Made by a program: the position numbers and the translations under genes
The notes under the pieces: generated by a model
Database searches by the model: none
What the model saw: the letters and a program-made list of their open reading frames with translations, nothing else
What the model was told of the DNA's origin: nothing
Assembly: GCF_033406955.1 (NCBI RefSeq)
Contig: NZ_CP137734.1
Span: 8,246,001 to 8,310,000, forward strand
From: Streptomyces violaceoruber
GTDB lineage: Bacteria > Actinomycetota > Actinomycetes > Streptomycetales > Streptomycetaceae
Length of the DNA: 64,000 nt
Direction of reading: 5' to 3'
Part shown: positions 51,633-60,630 of the stretch, in pieces
How positions within the stretch are numbered: position 1 is the stretch's first letter
Layout of the letters: each line of letters starts with the position of its first letter

Positions 51633-52211
51633 ATGAGCCGGACAACAGCTGCCCTGCGCCTGCGGCGGGCGATCACCCGGACCCGGGACGCGACGAGAGA
51701 ACGGGCCCCCGTCGGGCGCCGCCCGGAGGAGGCCGACGACGTCCGGGGCACCTTCGCCACGGACGGGGCGCTCGGCTTCGACCCCTTCCCGTTCCTCCGG
51801 GCCCTCCACGACGCCGGCTCCCACGCGGTGGTCATCGGCCAGGTCGCCGGCATCATGCACGGCTCCACCGAACTGACCGGAGACCTGGACCTGTTGTGGG
51901 ACGGTACCCCCGCCGAGGCGCGCGCCCTGCGTTCCGCCCTGGCGGCGTGCGGCTGCGCCGAACCACCGGACCTGGACCGCGCACAGGCGGCGTACGAGGT
52001 CACCGGGGCCGGTGGCGACCTGTGCACCCCCGCGCTCCCCTGGGGCGACATGGACGTGTCGCCCTGCCTGGCCCGGGCCGAGACCACCCACGACCCGTCG
52101 GGATTCACCGTCCGCTACGCCGCACTCGACGACCTGATCCGCATGCGCCGTGCCCTCGGGCGGCCGAAGGACCACCGCCGCGCGGACGAACTCACCCGCC
52201 TGCGCTCCTGA
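51633..52211 (+). CDS. Nucleotidyltransferase-fold protein
   Basis: A 192-residue cytoplasmic protein. FDPFPFLRALHDAGSHAVVI followed by GQVAGIMHGSTELTGDLDLLW is typical of the MNT/AbiEii-like nucleotidyltransferase fold, with D-x-D (GDLDLLW) as metal ligands, and a final helix with DDLIRMRRALGRPKDHRRAD. Similar proteins are either stand-alone or toxin-like; no antitoxin partner is adjacent. ATG 51633 is chosen; ATG 51624 is in frame. It is followed by convergent gene remnants. Confidence 0.75.
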   Translation: MSRTTAALRLRRAITRTRDATRERAPVGRRPEEADDVRGTFATDGALGFDPFPFLRALHDAGSHAVVIGQVAGIMHGSTELTGDLDLLWDGTPAEARALRSALAACGCAEPPDLDRAQAAYEVTGAGGDLCTPALPWGDMDVSPCLARAETTHDPSGFTVRYAALDDLIRMRRALGRPKDHRRADELTRLRS

Positions 52212-52227
52212 CCGGGAGCGGGCCCGC

Positions 52228-52917
52228 TCACGCGCCTTCCGCGCGGTGGGAGCCGGCGGCGGGTTCGTTGACGGGGTACCGCGCGGGTTCCCCGGTCAGG
52301 ACCCGTACGGCCTCTTCCGCCGCGATGGTGCGTACCGTGCCGATGGCTTCCTCGGAGTAGTAGGCGGCGTGCGGGGTGACGACGACGTTGGGCAGTTCGA
52401 AGAGGGGGTTGTTCGGCCGCCAGTCGCGTTGCTTGGCGGGTTCCTCCTCGATGTCGTCCAGCGCCGCACCGGCGATCCACCCTCCGGTCAGCGCCTCGTA
52501 CAGCGCCGCGTCCTCCACGATCGGCCCGCGTGCGGTGTTGACGAGGACAGCGGTGGGCTTCATCCGGCGGAGCGTCGCGCGGTCGAAGGTGTGGTGCGTC
52601 TGCGGAGTGAGCGGCGCCTGGACCACCAGATGGTCCGCACCCTCCACCAGGTCGTCGAAGGAGACCGGCCGGACCCGGGCGGCACGGATCTCGGACTCGT
52701 CGACGAACGGGTCGTGCGCCCACACCTCGACGCCGAACGCCCGGGCCCGCTCGGCGACGAGCCGCGCGATGGCGCCGAAGGACAGCAGCCCCAGCACCTG
52801 CCCCCTGAGCCGGTGGACGGGCCTGCCCGTCTTCCAGTGCCATTCGCCCCGTCGCGTGGCCCCGTCGTAGCGGCAGATCTTGCGGGCCGCCGCGAGCCAG
52901 AGCGCGACGAGAGCGTG
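52228..52917 (-). pseudogene. Truncated D-2-hydroxyacid dehydrogenase
   Basis: The frame encodes the C-terminal two thirds of a hydroxyacid dehydrogenase: HALVALWLAAARKI, the cofactor loop (LGLLSFGAIARLVAERAR), VNTARGPIVED, and the catalytic-His region VVVTPHAAYYSEEAIG. The normal N-terminal substrate domain (roughly 100 residues) is absent. Upstream of about 52917 the frame runs into antisense of the zwf remnant, so similarity stops exactly at the junction. Without a start region the fragment is unlikely to be expressed as a working enzyme. Confidence 0.82.
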
Positions 52918-53419
52918 CTGGAACTCGACAGCTGGCGCTTGGGCGGGCACCCGGTTCCGGCTGCGCAGCGGCAAGGCCCTCGGCACGGACCGCAAGGAGG
53001 TCGCCGTGCGCTTCCGCTCCGTCCCCCACCTGCCCTTCGGGCAGGACCAGGACGTCCGTCCCAACGTGCTGCGCTTCGGACTGGAGCCGGAGAGCCTGAG
53101 CGTGGACCTGACCGCGACCGGCTCCCGTCCCGAAACCCTCACCCAGCTCTCGCTGACCGCCCGCATGGACACCCCCGACCTGCCGGCCTACGGGCGGCTG
53201 CTGCTGGACGTCCTGCGCGGCGACCCCGCCCTGTCCATCCGGGGCGACGAGGCCGAGGAGGCGTGGCGGGTCGTCGAGCCGGTCCTGTCCGCCTGGGAGC
53301 GAGGACTGGTGCCGCTGGAGGAGTACCCGGCCGGCTCGGACGGGCCGCCGCCGCGCCACGCCACGCCCGAGCGGCGGGACGACCTGCTGCACGAGGAGTC
53401 GGTCATGCGGGCCGAGTGA
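52915..53419 (+). pseudogene. Frameshifted 3' fragment of glucose-6-phosphate dehydrogenase
   Basis: Residues matching the G6PD C terminus are split over two frames: VLELDSWR (from 52915), then after one extra T near 52939 WAGTRFRLRSGKALG, VRFRSVPHLPFG, LTQLSLTARMDTPDLPAYGR and PLEEYPAGSDGP to the stop at 53419. The catalytic N-terminal two thirds are missing. It abuts the dehydrogenase remnant on the opposite strand with no spacer, so one recombination event probably cut both genes. Confidence 0.8.
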
Positions 53420-53470
53420 ACGCCCGCCCACGACGACGCCGGCGTGTCGTCCCGGGCGGTTGAAGGATCG

Positions 53471-54037
53471 TCACGTTCCGGTGAGGACGGCCCGCAGCCG
53501 GTCGGTCACGGTGTCCAGGCAGCTGCCGAAATCGGCGTGCCCCTCGGCGTCGATCCAGCGCCGGAAGGCGCTGCCGAACGCCACTGTGGCGAGCTGTGCG
53601 ACGAGTTCGGCGGTGTCGGCGTCCACCTGGCGTCGGACCAGGGCGTCCTGGACCGCCCGGCTGATCGCGGCCGACTTGGTCCGCTCACGCTCCTGCAGTT
53701 CCGGGCTGGCGTCGATGACCGCCCGGCGCTGCGCCGCACCCTCCACCTGTGCGACGAGCTGGGCGCCGACCTGGGACATCGCGTCGAGGACGGCGGTGAG
53801 CGGAGCCGCGTCGGGGTCTGCCGCCAGGACGGCTTGCGCCACTGCCGGCGGCAGCAGTTCCGAGCCGCCGAACAGGACCTCGCGCTTGTCGGGGAAGTAG
53901 CGGAAGTACGAGCGCCGGGTGAGTCCGGCCCGCTCGGCGATGTCGGTCACGGTCACGTTGTCGTAGCCGTGCTCCGAGTAGAGCTCCAGAGCCGCCCGTT
54001 TCAGGCGCTGCTCCGCGCCCGGGTCCCACCTTGCCAT
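53471..54037 (-). CDS. TetR-family regulator
   Basis: A 188-residue repressor. The N-terminal helix-turn-helix spans residues 10-55 (ALELYSEHGYDNVTVTDIAE then RAGLTRRSYFRYFPDKREVL), and the rest is the helical ligand domain. Divergent from the saccharopine-dehydrogenase-like gene across 121 bp, which contains an inverted repeat (CAGTGC 54074-54079 with GCACTG 54095-54100) that could be its operator. No strong ribosome site at ATG 54037. Confidence 0.9.
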   Translation of the reverse strand: MARWDPGAEQRLKRAALELYSEHGYDNVTVTDIAERAGLTRRSYFRYFPDKREVLFGGSELLPPAVAQAVLAADPDAAPLTAVLDAMSQVGAQLVAQVEGAAQRRAVIDASPELQERERTKSAAISRAVQDALVRRQVDADTAELVAQLATVAFGSAFRRWIDAEGHADFGSCLDTVTDRLRAVLTGT

Positions 54038-54073
54038 GGGCCGACTCTAACAGGTGATGTCTCGCTGTGTCGT

Positions 54074-54100
54074 CAGTGCTAGCCTGTAGTCATGGCACTG
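54074..54100. promoter_or_regulatory. Candidate TetR operator
   Basis: CAGTGC and GCACTG form a 6-bp inverted repeat with a 15-bp spacer between the divergent tetR and saccharopine-dehydrogenase-like genes. An outer GTGATG/CATCAC pair (54054, 54106) is offset by a few bases. Confidence 0.35.
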
Positions 54101-54158
54101 TGTGTCATCACTGGGGCGGCCGTCCCCGGTGCCGTCCGGAGCAGACAGGGACACGGAC

Positions 54159-55268
54159 ATGACCGAGACCAGCGGGACGACAAGCGGGAACAGGACGAAC
54201 GACGAGGTGTGGATCGTCGGAGCCACCGGCCGCGTGGGCCGGGGCGTGACCGGGCGACTGGCCGCGCGGGGCCTGACGGTCGTGCCGGTCGGGCGCAGCC
54301 GGGAGCGGATGGCCGCCGCCGGCGCCGCAGCCGGCCTCCCCGCGGACGCGAAGACCGTCGTCGCCGACTCGGCCGAGCGGATCGCGGAGGAGGTCCTGCG
54401 GCAGCGCCCGCGGGCCGTGGTGAACACGATGGGCGCCTACGCCACCACGGCGCCGGTGATCGCCCGCGCCTGCATGTCGGTCGGCGGCCACTACGTCGAC
54501 CAGGCCAACGACGTGGTCGCCGTGGAGGGACTCCTCGCCCTGCACGAGGACGCGACGCGGGCCGGCAGCACCCTGGTCACCGGCGCCGGATTCGGCGTGC
54601 TCGCGACGGAGGCGGTCGTGGCGAAACTGTGCGAGGAACGGCCCGCGCCGCACCGGGTGCGGATCGACTCCGTGGCCTCGGTGGCCGTCGAGGCCGGTGC
54701 CGTCGGCGCCGCCCTGGCGACCAGCATCGTGGACACCCTCACCGCCGGCGGGCGCCGCTACGCCGACGGGCGGCTGGTGGCCTCGCGCCTCGGTGCCGAC
54801 CCGCAGCGCCTCACCTTCCCCGACGGGACGTCGGCCAGGTCCGCGGGTGTCGCCTCCGGCGAGCTGGTCGCGGCCCGGGCGGCCAGCGGGGCACCGTTCG
54901 TCACCGCGACGTCCTCCCTCGCACCGAGCACGCCGCTACTGCGTGCCGTGGTCCCCGCGCTGGGCCGCCTGCTGTCCGTCCCGGCGCTGCGACGCCTCGC
55001 CGTCGCCCGGCTCGGACGCGTCACCGTCAAGGCCGCCCCCCGACCGCGCGAACACTCCTGGGGACACGCCGTAGTGGAATGGGCCGACGGCACCCGGCGC
55101 GAGGGATGGCTCCGGGCCGACGAGGGCATGGACTTCACGGCCGACGTCACCGCCACCGTCACCGAACTGCTGGCCCGCGGCGCCGGCCGGCCCGGGGCAT
55201 GGACGCCGGCCGGCGCCCTGGGGCCCGACGTGGCGACCAGCGCCGGCGGCACCTTCGTACTGGACTGA
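54159..55268 (+). CDS. Saccharopine dehydrogenase-like NAD(P)-binding protein
   Basis: A 369-residue oxidoreductase of the saccharopine dehydrogenase/trans-acting enoyl reductase group. The Rossmann motif VWIVGATGRVGRGVTGRLAA is at about 17-36, and VVNTMGAYATTAPVIARACM and GGHYVDQANDVVAVEGLL follow, with the conserved GAGFGVLATEAVV. Substrate unknown; such proteins are often controlled by a divergent TetR gene, as here. AGGGA lies eight bases before ATG 54159. Confidence 0.85.
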   Translation: MTETSGTTSGNRTNDEVWIVGATGRVGRGVTGRLAARGLTVVPVGRSRERMAAAGAAAGLPADAKTVVADSAERIAEEVLRQRPRAVVNTMGAYATTAPVIARACMSVGGHYVDQANDVVAVEGLLALHEDATRAGSTLVTGAGFGVLATEAVVAKLCEERPAPHRVRIDSVASVAVEAGAVGAALATSIVDTLTAGGRRYADGRLVASRLGADPQRLTFPDGTSARSAGVASGELVAARAASGAPFVTATSSLAPSTPLLRAVVPALGRLLSVPALRRLAVARLGRVTVKAAPRPREHSWGHAVVEWADGTRREGWLRADEGMDFTADVTATVTELLARGAGRPGAWTPAGALGPDVATSAGGTFVLD

Positions 55269-55281
55269 CGCCCACCGGGCC

Positions 55282-55305
55282 CCTGCCCCGGGCCGATCGG
55301 GCAGG
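55282..55305. terminator. Bidirectional stem-loop terminator
   Basis: CCTGCCC (55282-55288) pairs with GGGCAGG (55299-55305) around a 10-nt loop, in the 53-bp gap between two convergent genes. Confidence 0.5.
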
Positions 55306-55321
55306 CCCCTGCGGGACCGCC

Positions 55322-58300
55322 TCAGCCCACGGAGAGCCGGACCAGCCCCTCGTGTGCGTGCGGCGCACCCTGCACCGTCACCGCGACGTACCGGGCCGAG
55401 CCCGCCCGGGTGAGCCGGCGGACGCGTCCGCGGCCGTCCAGGGTGCCGGCCTGCTGGTAGCGCACCCCGTCGGTGCTGAACTCCACGCGGGCCGCCGGCG
55501 CCGCGCCGGTCCTCCACCGCGCCTCCACCCACCGCACCCCGGTGCGCGTCCCCAGGTCGACCACCATGCGGCCGTCCCGACCCGGGTGCCAGGCCGTGTC
55601 CGGGTCGCCGTCCACGGCGGCGCCGGGACCGGACATCCCCGGCGGCAGGGGGTTGGTCGGGAAGGTGTTCCGGCCCAGGGCGTGGTCGTGATGCGGGAAG
55701 GCCTGTGCCCCGCGCAGCGTCACCCGTGTCTCGCGTCCGCCCCGCACGGTCGCCTCGGTGCCACGGCCCTGGGCCTCGATCCGCAGCCGGCAGTGGGCGC
55801 CGGACAGGATCAGGGTCGCCCCGTCGGCCACCCGGACCCGCAGCCCGGAGGGCAGCGAGCGGCCGGACAGCGCGCTGAGGGTGAAGCGCGGCGCGAGCAG
55901 CGAGGCCGACGCCGCGTCCAGCCGCGCACCGTAGTCGATGCCCTCCCGGGTCACCGTCTGGTCACCCTCGTAGACCTCCCGGCTTCCGCCCTGCTGCGGC
56001 ACCGCGACCCGGGTCTCCACCTCCTGCGCCGACAGGTTGAACAGGCTCAGGTACCCATCCACCCGCGCCGCGCGGACCCGGCCGTCCCCGGCGGTGGGCG
56101 CGGCCCGACGGGCCAGCGCGCTCAGGTCCCCGGCGGACACACCGCAGTGCCCCTCGATCACCAGCGGCTCCCGGGCCCCCTCGGCCGGGACGATCGTGTC
56201 GCCGTACACCGCCAGCCTGTGCTCGCTCCCGCCGCGGACGACGAGCCCGGCACGGCCGTCGACGTCGAGCCAGCCGCCACCGCTGCGCAACGAGGGGGCC
56301 GGGCCGGTCGCCAGATCGGTCCACCGCTCGCCGTCCGGCGAACCCTGCACCCGGTAGGAGCGGCCGGCGGCCGCCTCCCAGCGCAGCGTGACCCGGTCCA
56401 GCGCGCGCTCGGCGCCGAGGTCGACGGCCCACCAGCTGTCCGCCCGCCTGCGGTCCTCGCGCGAGACCGCCCAGCGGCTTGCGCCGTTGCCGTCCACGGC
56501 CAGCTCCGGGCCCATGCCGGCCGACTGCGAGGAGGCCGTCGCCGTGCCGCCCCGCGCGAGGTCGGGCCCCTCGGCCCCGTCCCGCGCCTCGACCGCGTAC
56601 AGCGAGTACCCGTACGCCGGGTCGGGCTGGACGCCCAGCATGCGCAGGTGCCGCACCGTCGTGCCGGGGAAGGCCAGTTCGTCGACGCGCCCCGCGGCCG
56701 AGGGTGTGGTGTCCTGCGCGCGGACCGTGGCCGAGCCCTCCGCGAACCGGTAGGTGCGGCTGCCGTCGAGGCCCGCCACCCCGGGCATGGTGAGGTTGTG
56801 CACCTCCAGCCGCGAAGCGGCCGCGCCCGGCCCCTCGCAGGCGTAGACCACGGCGCCCGTGGGGAGCGTGGCGTACCCGGCGAAGCCCTCGCCGAGGCGC
56901 AGTACCGTGGCACTGCCGTCGAAGCCGTCCCGCAGCGCCGTGTGCACGCGCACCGTCCTGCCGGTGACCTCCGCGGCGGTCGAGGGCAGGAACATCGGGG
57001 TGGCGCCGCCGAGCCGGAACAGCCAGTCGTCGTGCGCCGGCTGCCAGGCGAACTTCACGAACCCGGGCTTCGTCACCGTGCCCGCCCAGGCCGCGGGCGA
57101 CTGGTGGGACACCAGACCGGGGCCGGTCCCGAAGTCGGTGACCCCCGACGCGAACGCGAACAACTCCTCGCGCGACAGGGGACGTACCCGCGGCCCCGCC
57201 TGCGGCCACACGTGCAGCAGATAGCTGATGGCCAGCTCCGCGCGCGCCTCCGGCTCGTACTTGGGCTCGCCCGAGAACTTCGCCAGCCGGTACTCGGGCG
57301 GATACGCCTGGTACGCCTCCAGGCGTGCGGCCAGCTCCGTCTCCGCGCGCGCCGCCGCCCGGTCTCCCGCGACCCGCGACAGGAAGGCCAGCGGTATGAC
57401 GTCCCTGCCGTACAGGTGCTCGCGGTCGTCCACCATCGGCATCAGCGGCTCGCCCGCGTCCGACATGACGCCCAGCAGGGTCCGCCACAGCGGCTCCGCG
57501 TTGGGCTGCCTGGTCAGCACCTCGGGCAGCGGCTGCCCCGCGGCGAGGAAGTGTGCCGCGTTGCGCCCGGAGGTGCGCCACATCTCCTCCTGGTAGTGCG
57601 GACCGAAGGAGCCGTGGTTCTCCACGATGAAGGTGTCGTACGCGTTGTGCGCGGTGTTGTGCGAGACCGGCACCCCGTCCACCCGCGCGGGGTTGGCCAG
57701 GTCGGCGGGCGGCAGGCCGCCCTCGTTGCGCGACCAGGTGCCGTAGTCGGCCGCCCACTCGGAGCGGCGCCGGTCGTCCGGGGCCCAGGCCAGCGCCGGC
57801 GCGAGGGTCTGCGCGTAGAGCCCCATCTCCTCGAGCTTGGTGTCGCCGACGTACCCGCCCGCGAGCCCGTTCGGGGTCCAGGAGCCGGAGTACGGGTCGT
57901 CGCCCGTGCCCAAGGAGTGCGTGTACGCCGCCTGTTCGCGGGTGATGGTGTCGACCGCGGAGCGGGTGGCGGCGTCGAGCTCGTCCCACAGCAGGTGCGC
58001 GGCGAGGACGAAGTACGACTGGAAGGTGGTGTCGAAGAACAGGGTCCGGCCCCACTGGGTGCCGCCGGTCAGCCGGTTGGAGGCGGCGTAGTGGCGCAGC
58101 GTCGCCAGGGTGCGGCGCCTGAGCGTCTCCCGGTCGACGCCGGCCGCGTCCTCGTCGAAGGTCCCGTGGGTCAGCAGCACGGCATGGCCGAGGACGACGG
58201 CGAACCCGAAGTTCCGGTCGCTGTAGGCCCCCTTGGCCTCGTCCCACTGCGTCTCGGACCAGCGGGTGTGCCGCAGCAGCACGCGGTGGTACGTGGCGGC

Positions 58301-58456
58301 GACGTCGTCCGGCGGGTCGACGCTCGGGGCGGCTCCGGACGCGGCCGCGGCGGCCGAAGGGGACCCCAGGGCCGGCTGGAGGGCGGCCGCGGCGCCGGTC
58401 GCGCCGAGGAGTTGCAGGAGGAGCCTGCGGCCTACAGGGAGGGAAACGGGGCCCAT
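55322..58456 (-). CDS. Exported toroid protein with two F5/8-type domains, polysaccharide-degrading candidate
   Basis: A 1044-residue exported protein. A Tat-like signal (GRRLLLQLLGATG, residues 9-21) leads to an alpha-helical toroid (about 45-450; FAVVLGHAVLLTHGTFDEDA, HNTAHNAYDTFIVENHGSFG) and a beta-sandwich region (470-620), the layout of heparinase/alginate-lyase-like enzymes. Two discoidin (F5/8 type C) modules lie at about 630-760 (ATASSQSAGMGPELAVDGNG, WWAVDLG) and 910-1040 (GAAVDGDPDTAWHPGRDG, MVVDLGTRTGVRWVE). I cannot name the family. GAGGA precedes ATG 58456 and a LacI-like palindrome lies 20 bp upstream, fitting a sugar-induced secreted enzyme. Confidence 0.78.
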   Translation of the reverse strand: MGPVSLPVGRRLLLQLLGATGAAAALQPALGSPSAAAAASGAAPSVDPPDDVAATYHRVLLRHTRWSETQWDEAKGAYSDRNFGFAVVLGHAVLLTHGTFDEDAAGVDRETLRRRTLATLRHYAASNRLTGGTQWGRTLFFDTTFQSYFVLAAHLLWDELDAATRSAVDTITREQAAYTHSLGTGDDPYSGSWTPNGLAGGYVGDTKLEEMGLYAQTLAPALAWAPDDRRRSEWAADYGTWSRNEGGLPPADLANPARVDGVPVSHNTAHNAYDTFIVENHGSFGPHYQEEMWRTSGRNAAHFLAAGQPLPEVLTRQPNAEPLWRTLLGVMSDAGEPLMPMVDDREHLYGRDVIPLAFLSRVAGDRAAARAETELAARLEAYQAYPPEYRLAKFSGEPKYEPEARAELAISYLLHVWPQAGPRVRPLSREELFAFASGVTDFGTGPGLVSHQSPAAWAGTVTKPGFVKFAWQPAHDDWLFRLGGATPMFLPSTAAEVTGRTVRVHTALRDGFDGSATVLRLGEGFAGYATLPTGAVVYACEGPGAAASRLEVHNLTMPGVAGLDGSRTYRFAEGSATVRAQDTTPSAAGRVDELAFPGTTVRHLRMLGVQPDPAYGYSLYAVEARDGAEGPDLARGGTATASSQSAGMGPELAVDGNGASRWAVSREDRRRADSWWAVDLGAERALDRVTLRWEAAAGRSYRVQGSPDGERWTDLATGPAPSLRSGGGWLDVDGRAGLVVRGGSEHRLAVYGDTIVPAEGAREPLVIEGHCGVSAGDLSALARRAAPTAGDGRVRAARVDGYLSLFNLSAQEVETRVAVPQQGGSREVYEGDQTVTREGIDYGARLDAASASLLAPRFTLSALSGRSLPSGLRVRVADGATLILSGAHCRLRIEAQGRGTEATVRGGRETRVTLRGAQAFPHHDHALGRNTFPTNPLPPGMSGPGAAVDGDPDTAWHPGRDGRMVVDLGTRTGVRWVEARWRTGAAPAARVEFSTDGVRYQQAGTLDGRGRVRRLTRAGSARYVAVTVQGAPHAHEGLVRLSVG

Positions 58457-58476
58457 GATGGTCCTCTTCGCCAGGC

Positions 58477-58488
58477 GACAACGTTGTC
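58477..58488 (-). promoter_or_regulatory. LacI-like palindrome GACAACGTTGTC
   Basis: A perfect 12-bp palindrome with central CG, 20 bp upstream of the toroid-protein start. The sequence resembles actinomycete LacI-family operators of the TGACAACGTTGTCA kind. It differs from the other two palindromes in the window, so a different repressor is likely. Confidence 0.6.
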
Positions 58489-58496
58489 AACGAAGG

Positions 58497-58832
58497 TCAT
58501 CCTGGAACGACCCGCACACGCGTGTCAATGGCCGTTCGGCGCAGGATGCGCCAGCGGTTGTCGGCCGCACCGTCGTCCGCCTCCTGCGCGACGAAGGCGC
58601 CGGCCGCGGGGGAGTCGTTCTGCACGGGGAGTAGTTTCCCGCTGCGGGCGTCGCGGATCGTGCAGGTGCCGTCGCCCTGGTCGAGGAGCGTCGCGGTCGG
58701 CCTGACCCGGCCGAGGCCGAAGGGGAACGCCGGCGCTCCGATGCCGGCCCGGGCCGGAGGGAGGGCCGCTCCGTGGGCGGGGGAGCCGCCGGCGAGCGGA
58801 CCGACGGTGGTCGTCGCGGCGAGCTGGAGCAT
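58497..58832 (-). CDS. Short secreted-protein fragment with lectin-like end
   Basis: The frame reads GRRRMLQLAATTTVGPLAGG (Tat-like), a low-complexity linker, then LLDQGDGTCTIRDARSGKLL and ADDGAADNRWRILRR, which resembles one repeat of a ricin-type beta-trefoil. ATG 58832 would leave the twin arginines upstream of the start, and no good start or ribosome site exists further up, where the frame meets the divergent oxygenase gene. It is more likely the remains of a larger exported protein than an intact gene. Confidence 0.35.
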   Translation of the reverse strand: MLQLAATTTVGPLAGGSPAHGAALPPARAGIGAPAFPFGLGRVRPTATLLDQGDGTCTIRDARSGKLLPVQNDSPAAGAFVAQEADDGAADNRWRILRRTAIDTRVRVVPG

Positions 58833-59045
58833 GCGCCTTCGGCCGAGGGGAGCGGACCTGGAACCACCTCTGCGTTCGCCGTGGCGGGACAGCCGGCGCC
58901 GGGGACCGCGGGGGGTGGTGCCAGCACCCCGCACGATTCGGAGGCTGGGCCACCTGCCTCGGCGGCCGCCGCGGAGGAGGGTTGGTCCCGTCATCGCGCA
59001 TCCGGCCCGCGCGGCCGGACACCGACGAGGGAACGAGGGATCACG

Positions 59046-60557
59046 ATGGGCAGTCACTCACGGCGGAGAATCCTCAGGGGCGCCGCGGTCGCGGCGGCCG
59101 GCAGTGTGGTCGGCAGCGGCCTCGGACCCGGCTTCTTCTCGGCCGCGGCGCAGGCGACCCCCGCGGCCCCGAAGGGCGGCAGCGCGCCCGCGACCCCGTT
59201 CCTGGAAGGCGCCTTCGCGCCGGTCACCGAGGAGCTGACCGCCTTCGACCTCGACGTCGTCGGCCGCATCCCGGCTGATCTGGACGGCCGCTACCTGCGC
59301 AACGGCCCGAACGCGCTGGGCATCGAGGACGTCCGGGCCCACCACTGGATGATCGGCGACGGAATGGTGCACGGGGTCCGGCTGCGGGGCGGACGCGCGG
59401 AGTGGTACCGCAACCGCTGGGTGCGCTCCTCGCAGGTGACGGCGAAACTGGGCGAGACCTACCCCGGCCAGGCGCCGCCGGACGACTTCCCGTGCAACAC
59501 GCACGTGATCCCGTACCACGGCCGCATTCTCGCCCTGCAGGAAGGCGGGCCCCTGCCGTACGAACTGGACGGCGAACTCAACACCCTGCGCCCGTACGAC
59601 TTCCGCGCCACGCAGAAGGGAGCGTTCGCCGCACACACCAAGTACGACGCGGTGGCCGACGAGCTGCACGCGATCGCGTACTACCCCACCTGGGACCACG
59701 TGCGGCACATCGTCGTCGACCGGACCGGCAGGGCCCGGCCGGCCACGCGGATCCCCGTCGCGGACGCGCCGATGATGCACGACTTCGCGCTCACCGAGAA
59801 GTACGTGGTGATCGTGGACGTGCCGATCACCTTCGACGGCGCCGCGGCGGAGGCCGGGGCGATCGTCCCGTACGTGTGGAACGACCGGCACCCCATGCGC
59901 CTCGGGCTGCTGCCGCGCACCGGCGGCACCACCCGCTGGTTCGAGATCGACCCCGTGTACTACTCGCACACGCTCAACGCCTACGACCAAGGCGACACGG
60001 TCGTGCTGGAATACATCGGCTTCCCCGCGCCGTTCTACGCCGCGGGGCGCGGCGCGGGCGGGCCCTCCGCCACCGGGTCACCGACGCTCGACCGGTGGAC
60101 CGTCGACCTCGGCGCGGCCCGGGTCCGCAGCACCCGTCTGGACGACCGCCCGCAGGAGTTCCCCCGCATCAACGAGTCCCTGGTCTCCCGGCGGCACCGC
60201 TACGCCTACACCGCGTGCGCGGCCGAGATGTGGCGTGCCTACGAGACCGTCGACGGAGTGTGCCCGGACGAGAAGTTCACCAACTACCTGGTGAAGCACG
60301 ACATGCTGCGGGGCAGCAGGCAGCTCCACCGCTTCCCCCGGGGCGCGGTGGTCGGCGAGCCGGTGTTCGTCCCGCGGCGCGGGGCTCGGGACGAGGACGA
60401 CGGTTACGTCCTGTCGTACGTGAACGACCCCGACCGCGGCGCGACCGACCTGGTGATCCTCTCCGCCCAGGACTTCGGCGGCCGTCCGCGGGCCCGCGTC
60501 CGGCTGCCCGGCCGGGTACCCCTGGGATTCCACGGCAGCTGGGTCCCGGACGCCTGA
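59046..60557 (+). CDS. Exported carotenoid cleavage oxygenase-like protein
   Basis: A 503-residue member of the carotenoid oxygenase (RPE65/CCD) family, which uses non-heme iron to split carotenoids, apocarotenoids or stilbene/lignin-type double bonds. All four iron-ligand histidines are visible: H197 (FAAHTKYD), H245 (MMHDFALTEKYVVI), H308 (YYSHTLNAYDQG) and H496 (GFHGSWVP). It opens GRIPADLDGRYLRNGPNALG. The Tat signal SRRRILRGAAV (residues 4-14) is odd for a carotenoid enzyme and favours an extracellular phenolic substrate. GAGGG lies seven bases before ATG 59046. It is convergent with a tetR gene. Confidence 0.93.
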   Translation: MGSHSRRRILRGAAVAAAGSVVGSGLGPGFFSAAAQATPAAPKGGSAPATPFLEGAFAPVTEELTAFDLDVVGRIPADLDGRYLRNGPNALGIEDVRAHHWMIGDGMVHGVRLRGGRAEWYRNRWVRSSQVTAKLGETYPGQAPPDDFPCNTHVIPYHGRILALQEGGPLPYELDGELNTLRPYDFRATQKGAFAAHTKYDAVADELHAIAYYPTWDHVRHIVVDRTGRARPATRIPVADAPMMHDFALTEKYVVIVDVPITFDGAAAEAGAIVPYVWNDRHPMRLGLLPRTGGTTRWFEIDPVYYSHTLNAYDQGDTVVLEYIGFPAPFYAAGRGAGGPSATGSPTLDRWTVDLGAARVRSTRLDDRPQEFPRINESLVSRRHRYAYTACAAEMWRAYETVDGVCPDEKFTNYLVKHDMLRGSRQLHRFPRGAVVGEPVFVPRRGARDEDDGYVLSYVNDPDRGATDLVILSAQDFGGRPRARVRLPGRVPLGFHGSWVPDA

Positions 60558-60577
60558 GACCGGTGCCCGCGGTCCCG

Positions 60578-60600
60578 CCGGCCGGCAGCGTTCCGGCCGG
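60578..60600. terminator. Stem-loop between oxygenase and tetR genes
   Basis: CCGGCCGG at 60578-60585 and 60593-60600 pair around a 7-nt loop, in the 73-bp gap between convergent genes. Confidence 0.55.
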
Positions 60601-60630
60601 TGGTGCGGAGGGACCCGGCGGCCGCCCCGT

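Noticed and set aside
52228..53172. Full-length hydroxyacid dehydrogenase from the ATG at 53172
   Set aside because: The first 80 or so codons are antisense to the zwf fragment and show no dehydrogenase similarity; the family similarity starts only at about 52917.
54092..58705. A 1537-codon open frame on the + strand
   Set aside because: It is the antisense shadow of the toroid-protein gene and an out-of-frame reading of the saccharopine-dehydrogenase-like gene; its translation is Arg/Gly/Val-rich low-complexity sequence, an effect of high GC.
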